This document shows, in pieces, positions 48,201 through 57,800 of a stretch of 64,000 nt of DNA. The notes below the pieces were generated by a model. The model saw only the letters and a program-made list of their open reading frames with translations. It ran no database searches and had not been told where the DNA came from. The stretch is from assembly GCA_947471745.1 (NCBI GenBank), contig CANJKZ010001116.1, positions 1,728,501 through 1,792,500 on the forward strand. The letters are read 5' to 3'. The stretch comes from Closterium sp. Naga37s-1 (Eukaryota; Streptophyta; Zygnematophyceae; Desmidiales; Closteriaceae). Within the stretch, counting starts at the first letter, position 1. Each line of letters starts with the position of its first letter. Both the position numbers and the translations under genes were made by a program.

Positions 48201-51200
48201 ACCACCACCAGGGCCACCAGCACCACCAGCAAAACCACCAATGCCGCCACCGATGCTGCTACAGCCGCCCATAGAGGCGTTGGGCGGGGTGCTGCGGGCG
48301 CTGCGAGAGAGGTTCAAGACGTCCTCTCCCTCCTCGTCCGCGTATTGCATCGCCTCGCCCCCCTCCGTGCCCCCATAGCCCCGCAGCGCACTGCCAGCTG
48401 CCGCACCCATCTGGTGATCCAGGATGTCCCTGAGACGGTAGTACTTCTCCCTGGCAAAAGGGGCGGGGGAAGGTGCGGAGGGGGGGAATCGGGAGGGATG
48501 ACAAAAACTTGAGGCGACTTGCTGCCGAGCCCATTCGGTGGTCCAGGATGCCTCTCAGACGGTAGTGCTTCTCCCTGGGCCCAGGGGAGCAGTGCAGGGG
48601 AAAACGGGAATGAAGAGATGGGAGTGAGGCGATGGGGGGTGAGTGAGGTAACGGCGGAGGGGCAACAGAAGCAACAGAAGTGAAACAAGGGGAGTGAGGA
48701 ATCAGGAGCTGACACAAACGCCATAAAGCAAGCAATCAAGCAAGCAATCACACTCACTGCAGCAGCTTGGTGATGCGGCGGCCGAACACATCAATGGTGA
48801 GGAAGCGCGCGTCGTTGGTGCGCAGCAGGTCCGTGAGGTCCCTCATGTCCGTCATCAGCAGCTCCTCGGGCTTCTCGTCCTCCAGTGACACGTCCGCCAC
48901 ATCCTGTGCTATGTCCGCCAGGTCGTCCATCTGAGGGGGGGTTGGGGGAAAAGAAGCCACGGGGGGACAGGTGCACAGGCACAAGAGCACAAGACAGCAA
49001 TTCAATTCCACTCATGTCCGCCAAGTCGTCCATCTGATGGCAGGGGAGGGGGAGGGGAAGGAAGAAAGAAGCCATTGAGTGACAGGCGCGAAGGCACAGA
49101 GCACAAGACCACCCACCTGCCCCTTCCCACCTGCCGTGCTCAAAGAGTTTTGAACTCTTAGATTTGCCATGACTATCGATCAAGCCAGCCCATGACTATC
49201 GATCAAGCCAGCCCACGACTCACCAGGGCGATCTCCTCTTGAGCCACCATGTGGATGTGCTCCTCCATCAGCTCCCTCCCGCCTCCCGCCAGAGCGCTCT
49301 TCAGCAGCGACGATCCGGGGCTCCCATACCCCCCATGGCCGTCCCCTCTCGTGCCCGCCGACCCTGCAGGTGACGTGGGCATGGGGGACGCGGTCCCCGC
49401 GGATAGGAACCCGCTGGTGGAGGTGGCGCCGCTCATGCTCGTCACTGCGCTCATGGAAGGCTCGTACTGGGAGCCCTCCTCGCCTGCTGCCTGCAGCTGC
49501 TGCTGCTGCTGCAGCTTGTGCTGCTGCTGCTGCTGCTGCAGGTGGTGGCTCACGTACGACCAGTTGGACACGTTGCTGCTGCTGCTGCCCCCTGCGCCTT
49601 GATGCTCTGCATGCTCGGGGTGCTCTGGGTGATCTTGATGCTCTGGGTGATCCTCTGTGGGGCTTATCGGAACGCCTGGGTGCAACGACCCGTTTTCTCT
49701 GCTGCAGTGCTCCGCTGCATCTTGCTCGCGCATCTGCTGCTCCTCGCTGTACCCATTCGCCCCCTCCCCTTCTCCTCCTCCTTCTCCTTCTCCTGCGCCG
49801 CCTTCGTCCCCTTCGCGCATGTCTGCATGAGACACCATACTGCTGCCCAAGGGAGACAAAAACCTGCCACCGCCCTGCTTCGCCCCTGCACCTCCCCCTA
49901 CCCCCATCGAACCCACCTGCTGGGAATGCGAATCCAGCCCTGCGGGTACCCCTGACGACGCCGGCCCACCAGCAGCAGACGACGAGTTGGACGGCACTCG
50001 TTGGAACGACATGGCGCCCAGCCGCGACACCTGCTCGTTCGAGATGTGATCCAGGCCGTCCGCTAGCCGCCTGAGCCGATCGTCAATCGAAAACTGTGCC
50101 GAGTCGCACCGATTCGCGAGCGCGCACAGCCGCGAGTGCTCCTGTAACTGCGTAACATTCACCTCCTCTTCACAAATCCGACAGATCACCACACACTCCT
50201 GCTCCCCCTCGCTCGGCACCATCCCATCCATGCCCTCCTCCTCCTCGTTCTCCCCCTTGCCCCAATACCCGTACTTATACTGCACTCTTCGCCCCGACAC
50301 GGATCTCATCATAGCTTTCTCATGCAGATCATCAAAATCCTCTGCAAGGTTACCCGAGGGGGAAGGCGGCTCTCTCGCCCCCCCGTGCCTCCGGCTCTCC
50401 ATCCGCTCGTCCTCCCCGCTTGGCACCCGCACGTCCCACGCTCTGCTGCTGCGCCCTTCGCCTCGTCTGTGCGCCTTCTCCGACTCCCCCTCCCGCCGCA
50501 CGTCCCCCTGCCCCTGCCGCGCCCCACCCTGCCCCCCTTTCCTCCCCTCAACTCCCTCACTCCCTTTAATCCCCTCCTGCGCAACCGCCATGCTCCCGCC
50601 CGCCATACTCGTGTTGCCCGTCTCACCCCAAGCTCCGCCGGTCCCTGTTGCCCCAGCGCCAGCTCCCGTGGAAAGGGCGGCTGCAATCCCAGGCTCCGCT
50701 CCTCCCGCTGCGCCTAACGCCGTACCTAGCGCCGCCGCTACCTCTGCGTCTGCCGCTGGGCCCATCTCCCGAACCGCTGTTCCCGCTGGTGCTACCGCCG
50801 CTTCTGCGGGCGCCAGCGACGGGGCAGAGTCGCCCGACCTGGAGGCGGAGGACTTGTCCCGCGCGGACTGGCTGCGGAAGGCGCGCTGAATCTCCTCCTC
50901 CTTGCGGATCTCCGCCACCCGCCCCCACAGCAGCCCCCGCGCGCTCGTGGACCCGTGCACCTCCGCGTCAGCTGGCGGAGCGGGCGGACCCGCCGCGTGC
51001 GCTTGCTGCTCCCCCATGAGCGTGTCCGCGCCCAAGGCGAGCATCTGCGCATCCATCAGCGCCTGCGCCTGTGGCTGCAGCTGCTGTTGCTGCAGCTCCT
51101 GCACGTGCTGCTGGGGCACCCCGGATTGCACCTGATCCTCCTGCTGCTGGGAATACTGCTGCTGCTGCTGCTGTGGCTGCGGCTGGAACAACTGCTGCAG

Positions 51201-53935
51201 CCATCCCTGTTCTCCACTCGTGCTCGCCAGAGACACGTCCCCTTCCTCCCGTCCATCATCCGACAACCGTTTGCTCTGCATAGGCGATGCGGACATGGTC
51301 GCGCTGCTGCCCTTCCTGCCCGCACTCTTGTCCCTTCCCTTCTCTGCCTTCTCCTTGCCCTTATCCATCTTCTCCTTCCCTTTCTCCTTCTCCTTCCCCT
51401 TCTCCTTCTCCTTCCCTTTCTCCTTCTCCTTTCCCTTTTCCACCTTATCCTTCCTCGCCTCCTCCATCTCTGCTGCTTCCTCCTCTTTAACCGACGCCAA
51501 TAGCTCCTCGAGTTTCCCACTAACCATCCGAACCAAACTCGTCACTCCGCCAATCAATCCACCGGACTTCTTCTTTGTCGAACCAAGCCCCGAACCTGAG
51601 CTCGAGCTTAATCCCAAGCTCGAGCCCAGGCCCGACGAGCCAGAAGGCGCAAGTTGGCTGGACGAGCTCGAAACCAGGCCTGATACCAAACCTCCATCAG
51701 CACTCGACCCTGCGCCAAGCCCGGACCCAAAACCTGTTCCGAACCCAAATCCGAACCCAGTACTCGCGCTCGCACTCGCACTCGCGCTAGCGCTATCCTC
51801 TTGGTTAAAATCCCCGCCGGGAACGTAGGTACCGTCGTCTAGCGCACCTCTCATCTCCGCTACCGCGGCACTCCAGTCGTCCATCATATTCGACTTGCTC
51901 TTGCTCCGCTGCTTCCCCTCATCCTTCCGCGCGCCCAACCCCAACCCCGCGGCCCCCTTCTGTTCCGCCTTGGGGTCGCGCACCCGCCAGTCCGCCGGCG
52001 CGGGGCACGAGTCCCACCGGATGATCGACCGCTGCGGCGGCTGTTGCGGCTGCTGCTGCTGTCGCTGCAGCCGCGTCTTCTCCGCCGGCTGCTCCGCGGA
52101 GTGCTCCGCAGGGTGCTCCGCGGGGAGCTCCGCGGGACGTTCCAGCGGCTTCGATTTAGTAAACGAAGAAAAGTGAGTCGCCGCCATGGACGCTTGCGAT
52201 CGCAGCGTCGACGGCAAGCCAGGCGGGCGGTTACGAACCATCGGCGTGGCTAACACCTCCGCGCCCCTATACGCCCCCCCATACACTCCCCCGTACGGCA
52301 TCTCCGCCTCCACTTCCTTCTGCGACTGCAGCAGACGCGTGCAGCGCGTGAGAATGAAGAGCATTTTCATGTGCAGCTGCTTTAGGGTTCCCATGGGAAG
52401 CTGCTGCCGCGCCATGTTTAGATCGTGCACGATATCCTCGCACGCCGATCCGAACTCATCTGCGTGCATTCGAAGGCATTTCTCAGCTAGGTCTTTAAGA
52501 TAGAGCGCCCCTTGCTCCCATCTTGACGATTCCGGCGACATCAGAAACGACGTGAACGTTGACGGGTAGGCGTTAGTGGGAGAGACGGGCGACTTGGGAG
52601 GCGTTCTGGGCGGCGCGGCGCCTGGGAGGTTCAGCCGCTTGGCGATGTCGCTAATGAACACGCGAAGCTCGTCGTCGACCTTTTTCTTCGCGTATTCGAG
52701 TGCTCGTTCGAGATTGCTCATTGACCCGTCCTGCCTCGAGGAGCAACGCCAGGGGGAAGGAAATGGAGCAACGCGGGAGGAAAGGAAATGGAACAAAGCG
52801 GGAGGAAAGGACACGGAGCAACGGGGAGGAAAGGACACGGAGCCTCGCGGGAGGTGACATGGAGCAAAACGAGAGCCAAGCACGCGGAGAGACACACGAA
52901 ACGCACAACCATGTGAGCCGGTTGAAGGTGCCTGGAGGCGTGGGGATGAAAAGAGCAAGCAAAGGCAGGGACAAAGCAGCAAGCAAGCTCGCACAACCCT
53001 CAACGAGAGAACCAACCAAGTAACAATGCTCCTTACGCTGACGTCGAGGTGCGACACGCGAATGCTGGGCCGCTGCGACGACATCGCCATGGGGTGCGCC
53101 TTGCCCGGCGTCATGTGCTTATGCCCGCCGGTCGTCCGGTTCAACGAGCTGATGCTCTCAAGCATGCTGAAGTCCATGCTCAACGGCATGCCCGTCATCA
53201 CCTGGGGATTGTGTTTCAAGGGGTGATCGAAACAAAGTGACTTTTGGGGGTCGACTCAAAAGCGAGCTGATGCTCTCGAGCATGCTCAAGTCCATGCTCA
53301 ACGGCATGCCCGTCATCACCTGGGGATTATTATATTTTGGGGTCGAAACAAATGCACAAAACGGAGACGGTTCGGAAAGCCTCAGAGGCGGTAATGGAAT
53401 GGAGAGGGTGCGGACAGGTGACAAGGAACCCTAGGCGACGTCGGCGAAAGCAGCGCGCGACCGCATACGAATTCTCCGAGCGTGCAAGTCAGGGGAATCG
53501 AAAGGACAGGCGATGCTGGACGAGGATTTTATGAAATAAACACTGAGGAGGATACTAACAGGGATGGGAACGAGGTTAGGAACGCACATCGGAGAGGCCT
53601 GCGGAGAGAGGATGCATCTGGGAGAGGCCGTTGTGACCCATTCTTAGCGATTCCGCTCTCGCACCGGGATCGGCGATGGACATTCCGTTGCTCTCTCGCG
53701 AATGAGCCAATCCGCTACCCTCCCTCGACTTATCCAGTCGCAAGGCCTCAAAGCTGGCTTCCAGACTAGGTTTAAGCTCCCGAGCTCTGTCTGGTCTCAG
53801 TAGCGGACTCACGTCTCTCTCCCTCTCGCGGTTCCTACTCGTCCCTCGCGGCGTCGTTAGCACGTCATGGTAAGGGTTCGGCATTTCGTGCTTCGACGGC
53901 CGCTGAGGATTCAGCGACCCCGTTCTTTCCAGCAT
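35954..53935 (-). CDS. IRE: IRE-type AGC protein kinase, 2051 aa
   Basis: Fifteen exons in phase (6156 nt): 53935-53588, 53201-53037, 52730-49224, 48930-48758, 48450-48027, 47700-47608, 47033-46893, 46587-46495, 46295-45698, 45424-45339, 44069-43981, 37810-37702, 37416-37234, 36614-36543, 36028-35954. The N-terminal half has the family block [20 protein letters not shown], then long Gln/Ser/Lys-Glu-rich stretches and a small zinc finger, [20 protein letters not shown]. The kinase domain (about 1510-1935) has [13 protein letters not shown] (Lys1539), HRDLKPDN (Asp1633), DFG (1651-1653), GTPDYLAPE and ADWWAVG. About 180 residues sit between DFG and APE, the long activation-loop insert of the IRE/Greatwall branch. 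A C-terminal [16 protein letters not shown] matches IRE proteins. In plants this family acts in root hair and pollen tube tip growth. Nearly every kinase-region intron holds its own tandem repeat. Confidence 0.9.
36110..36190 (-). pseudogene. decayed upstream copy of IRE last exon, with palindrome remnant
   Basis: 36125-36190 is a diverged copy of the [11 protein letters not shown] exon (real 36028). TTTAGGCGCCTCAAA at 36110-36124 is a TTTGAGGCGCCTCAAA palindrome lacking one base, lying between the copies. Confidence 0.65.
36284..36325. repeat. perfect 42-bp palindrome with TTTTTTGAG-AATT-CTCAAAAAA core
   Basis: Each arm is GCTGAATCTGTTTTTTGAGAA followed by its exact complement, with no loop. 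A roughly 25-bp sequence, AAGGCTGTGAGAGAGGCTG and a variant, lies on both sides (about 36265-36288 and 36337-36362). Confidence 0.95.
36841..37140 (-). pseudogene. three downstream copies of the IRE exon 13 end
   Basis: Copies at about 36841-36890, 37000-37050 and 37093-37140 repeat [13 protein letters not shown] and, in at least two, the GT donor of exon 13 (real end 37234). Confidence 0.82.
37432..37505. repeat. (GGGGCGA)n repeat in IRE intron 12
   Basis: About ten units of a 7-bp G-rich repeat next to the exon 13 acceptor; C-rich on the transcribed RNA. Confidence 0.9.
37945..43916. repeat. 17-bp satellite array, about 350 copies, inside an IRE intron
   Basis: Unit GAAGCATGGGCGAACAA. It fills almost the whole 6170-bp intron between IRE exons 11 and 12. 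Variants are clustered: AACGAG blocks at about 38030-38395 and 41108-41340, a GGCCGC insertion (20-bp unit) in scattered pairs, and TGGGTG units near both edges. The consensus has no stop codon in any of the six frames. Read on the plus strand it codes [17 protein letters not shown] repeats, on the minus strand [17 protein letters not shown] repeats. I treat these as non-coding. Confidence 0.96.
44125..45255. repeat. (GTGTATGT)n array, about 1.1 kb, in an IRE intron
   Basis: Eight-base unit with interspersed GTGAGTAT variants and a short pure GT run at 45169-45200. It fills the intron between IRE exons 10 and 11. CA/TG-rich DNA of this kind can adopt Z-form. Confidence 0.95.
46728..46888. repeat. 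pentanucleotide array GGGCA/GGGCG in an IRE intron
   Basis: About 32 units, with GGGCA at both ends and GGGCG in the middle, next to the 5' splice site of exon 7. Confidence 0.94.
47095..47160 (-). pseudogene. decayed upstream copy of IRE exon 7 start
   Basis: Matches the [15 protein letters not shown] segment (real 46975-47030) with frame-breaking changes. Confidence 0.78.
47155..47616 (-). repeat. 31-bp and 40-bp minisatellite carrying an exon end and splice sites
   Basis: About nine 31-bp units (CCACGAAGGGGCTGCCATGA and AAGAATGCGTA) and four 40-bp units, directly after IRE exon 6. On the minus strand each unit contains CATGGCAG, then CCCCTTCGTG, then GTACGC: an acceptor, the last ten bases of exon 6, and its donor. 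Confidence 0.92.
47845..48015. repeat. 24-bp minisatellite in IRE intron 5
   Basis: About seven units of CACCCAGCCATGCACCCAGC then CGTC, immediately after the donor of exon 5. Confidence 0.92.
48507..48592 (-). pseudogene. upstream copy of IRE exon 5 start with palindrome remnant
   Basis: 48525-48590 repeats EKxYRLRxILDHxMG with an acceptor (real start 48450). ACTTGAGGCGACTTG at 48507-48523 may be a decayed TTTTGAG palindrome between copies. Confidence 0.7.
49018..49160 (-). pseudogene. upstream copy of IRE exon 4 start and nearby hairpin
   Basis: 49018-49045 repeats the acceptor and MDDLADM start of exon 4. A separate hairpin AAGAGTT-TTG-AACTCTT lies at 49143-49159, and CATGACTATCGATCAAGCCA is tandemly repeated at about 49168-49213. 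Confidence 0.7.
53240..53261. repeat. near-palindrome CTTTTG-GGGGTCGA-CTCAAAAG joining two copies
   Basis: Separates a roughly 100-bp unit (about 53140-53238) from its second copy (53262-53355). Both contain GAGCTGATGCTCTC and end near GAAACAAA. Confidence 0.9.
53262..53336 (-). pseudogene. upstream copy of IRE exon 2 start
   Basis: Codes [19 protein letters not shown] with a CCCCAG acceptor, nearly identical to the real exon at 53201; it then runs into the palindrome. Confidence 0.88.
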
Positions 53936-54882
53936 CGTTCCTACACTCTCGGAAACTATCCTGCTGATTCTATTCTACAGCTAGCAACAGCGAGGAAATG
54001 CATTGAAAGAACATCCCAGAAGCTTTGTAGCTTCCCTCCCGTCCCGTAACCGTCTCCAGCCACCAACGGACCCTCCGCGATCGCACGGTCCCAAGTGGGT
54101 CTCGAAATCTCGTTTTAGCTGTTGACGCAATTGCACCACTGTTCCCAACAATCACACTCAAAACCTGTTGGAAGCAGCCAGAGCCTGAGTGGCTGTTGGA
54201 GCCATGGAATGGAGTGAAACCCTAGAATGGAATAAGCGAAGAGAAGGGTCTGTCTGTCGCAGGGAAGGTATGGGATGATGGGGTGTGGGGGGGGAATGGG
54301 TGAGGCAAAGCTCAAGCTGGGGGAGGTGGGAGTGAGTGGTGGACCTAGGGAACTGAGTGCAACCAAGTCCGGCACACTGCGATCAACCATGGAAGGGAAG
54401 CTGCGATACACCTTGATATCATCTTCCCTTGGCTGGTAGCCTTGAAAGCTGCGTACGACGCATTCTGGTCTGGGCAGTTTTGGTTGTGGGGCTGCTGCGC
54501 CCTCGCTTTGGCTTGGGAGCTGCTGTATTGTGTGTCGCACACTAGTGCTTGACTGACGAGGCATGTGCATCACACTCTCATCGTAACGCGCTGTCGCACA
54601 GCCAGTCGCACTGCCATCATCGAGAAAATGATTTGTGCGACATGGGCACGTGTGGAAGGATCAGTGTCCATCTGGAAGGCCGACATGAGCTTCTCCGTCA
54701 GCGGTGAGACGTGATGACCAAGAACGGCGCGCAAAACCTAAACCTAAACCAGCTCCATAACCTGACAGCATACAGTTCTTGATTAATGAGGCTACTAATT
54801 TACCAAACACTGTTTACAAAGAACCAAACATTGCATTTACATCACATAGCGACAACTGTTACTGCAGTCCAAACAAATATTG
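53936..54882 (-). other. region between the IRE start and the RAD9 stop, possible upstream exon
   Basis: Should contain the IRE promoter and the RAD9 3' UTR. An open frame at 54115-54573 (-) codes for PRPECVVRSFQGYQPREDDI and looks protein-like in composition, with a possible donor after AGATGATATCAAG. It could be an upstream IRE exon or a small separate gene; nothing proves either. Confidence 0.3.
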
Positions 54883-57800
54883 TTAGTCCATGGTTTCATC
54901 CTCGTCGTCATACATCCTCCTCTCAGGTGGAGTGGCATCCACATACTCATCTTCATCACCAATACCTTCGCACATATCCTCACCCAAACGCCCTCCAACA
55001 CGCCCCCCTGCCCGATCCTCCATCTCGTCATCCTCCGTATTTTCGATCCAACGGTCCGGATCTCTCTGAAGCAGAGGTGGTTCTGCACCTTGCCCTATAA
55101 TCCATGAAAAGAGTTTGCGAAAGTATAACGCAAGGGGAAAGCTGAAGACAATGAGGCACTGGCATGAGAGGTGAGGTGCCGCGGGTGAATCACGAAACTC
55201 CAAACCTAAAGCGCAGAAACCGGCGGGGGCGGCATGGGGGAATAGAAGGAAATGAGGGAAGGAAACGGGTACGAGAGATGACTCACGTTGATGCGGTGCT
55301 GCTTGCCTCCCAGGGGTGGATGCCTCAGTGGGCATGAATCGCCTAGCAGACACATCAGCAGCACCGCCAGTCACCATGCCATTCCCATCCACACTACCCC
55401 CAATGTTGCTTCCACCACCACCAGCAGCAGCAGCACCACCACCACCGCCACCACTACCGCCTCGTGATGCCGCTGCCAGCCGACCAATCGGAAGCTCCTC
55501 CTCGGTGGCGTCCTCGCTGTCTGGAACCTGATTGGCTGCCTGCTGTTGCTGGTACTGATCATGTTGTTGCTGCCGTTGATCCTGCTGCTCATGGCCTGGT
55601 GATGGCTGTTGCTGCTCCCTGGGCCATGTGCTGCTTCCTCTTCGCCCACTGCCACTCCCCTCTCCTCCACCGGACCTGCTGAATCCGCACCAGCTCTGTG
55701 TGCTGTGCCTTTTACCCCTGCCATGTGCTCACACAGGGAGGAGTGGGGACAGAATGGAGTGCCCCTGGCTTCTTGCGTCATGCATGGGTGGGAATGCACT
55801 GCAAAAAAAATAAAATAAAAATTGTAGCACTTTTATGTGTGTAAGGGAAAAACACGGGAATCAGCAGCATATGCCCAGAAGACTGTAGGCGCAAATATGT
55901 TGATTGAATCCATTAGGCAAAAAGCACTGACATTGGCACACAGATTGCCATGGCTGCACGGCCAGACCATACCTGAGAGGTCCGGCCGTACCTGAGAGGT
56001 CTGACCATCGTTTTCCATGCGCCCAGCCTGCCTCCAGTCTTGCTCCTGCGCCTGGATCTTTCAACGGAACCTTCTCAGCACCTTCCTCGACCCTCATTTC
56101 ATCCCCTCCCTCCTCCTCGCCTTCACCCAGCCCTCCTCCTCCAGGATCTTCCCTGCAACCCGAGCCTACTGGATAGGCTTGGTGGGGAACTGCCCCCGAA
56201 CCTGCATGACAGGAGCGCTGAGAGCCTGAAACTGCAACTGTAGGAGTTCCAGCTTCGGCAGACACTCGGGAAGCCGAGCCCTTGTGAACAGGAGCGCCAG
56301 CTTCGGCAGAGTCTTGGGGAGTGGCTGCGGCTTGGTGAGCGGGAGTGGCAGGTGTGCCAGGTTGGGCAGAGGCTCGGTGAACGGAAGGGTCGGAGGGGGG
56401 AGGAGTGGGGAGCTGGGACTCAAGCATGGTGGCGATGACAAGTCGTGAGTCGAAGTCAGATGCGAGTGCTGCATTTGCGTGTGCGTGGCGGGGGTTGCGT
56501 GTGGGAGTTGTGTGGGGGTTGGGAAATCTTGGCATGAGCATGAGTGGGCTGCAGGGGACACAGCAATGCCGGAATGACAGGGGGAGGGAGGGGCAGAGAA
56601 AGGAAGGGATGAGGGGGACCGGGGGGGGGGGGAGGAAAGCGGGAGGGCTGCGTGACTAAAATCGGTCGAAACATGGAGCAGACGAAGTGAAGGGGGTGAA
56701 GTGGGGTTGCTTTGGAGAAGACGTGCTCGCTAGCACTGAAGTGAATGAGTGACTGGTAACGTGCTAGTGGCAGAGTATTCACGGGCACTCTTCAAGAACA
56801 CAAGGGGTGATGCCTCAGGAGCACCACTCACGCTCCAGCTCGATGGAAGAGCATCACCACGTCTGCTGCTGCTGACTCACAGAACTGCACAAACGCCTGG
56901 TGGCGTGGGAAGGGGCCATGGAAAAACGAAGAGGAATGGGCGGTGGGGGGCGGAGGAGGGTGGCAGGGGAGGGGGGGGTGTTGGGTGTGAAGCAGGAGGG
57001 AAGGCAATGCCCACGTGGGTGTGAAGCAGGAGGGAAGGCAATTGCCCACGTGGGTGTGAAGCAGGAGGGAAGGCAATTGCCCACGTGGGTGGCAGTACGC
57101 ATCACATCACAGTGCTCCACTTCCACCCACCCGACACACCACACCACCCTCCCATCCTCCACACCCCATTCCCCACACACGCCTCACCTTCACCTCCTTC
57201 ACACTGAAAGTGACGTCCACGGCATCCCCCCTGTGGCAGTACGCCTCAAAGTGCTCGCCAGGGTCTACCCACAGCTGCGTGTGCATTGCTACTTCCGGTG
57301 ACGCCTCCAGCCGCCCATCTGCTGACGAGCCTGCACGGGGAGAGAAGGCAAGAAGAGGGAGGAGCAGGAGCGATCTGAAGCACAGATCGCTTCAGGCTGA
57401 TATCTTAAGGGGCCGTATCACCCACAGCTGCGGGTGTATCGCCGCTTCTGGGAACGCCTCCAGCCACCCGTACACTGACTGAAGAGCCTGCACGGGGAGT
57501 AAGGCAGCGCGCAGAGGAGCAGGAGGCAGAAAAGCTTTGAGCCAGTCACTCAAGTCACCTTGGCCGGTGGGCGTCCGTCTGTTAGCACGAGGAGGATGCA
57601 GTGGCAGCGAAGGCACGGAGTGGAGGAGGAGCAACTGCTTCTTACTGCTCCAAAGATTTGACACCCCACATGCACACATCTATGTGTCACACCCATCAGC
57701 AAGAGTGCCATGCATCCACACCACACATACCCACACATGCATGCGTCTATGTTTCAACACACCACCAGCAAGAGTGGGCTCCACGTAGCTCCTCATCTCA

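Noticed and set aside
51220-51828. 202-codon plus-strand frame rich in Phe-Ser-Pro
   Set aside because: Antisense of the Lys/Glu-rich stretch of the IRE exon 52730-49224.
57370-57392. Hairpin-like CTGAAGCACAGATCGCTTCAG
   Set aside because: Has a palindromic character between two RAD9 exon 5 copies but does not share the TTTTGAG arms, so I do not count it with the others.
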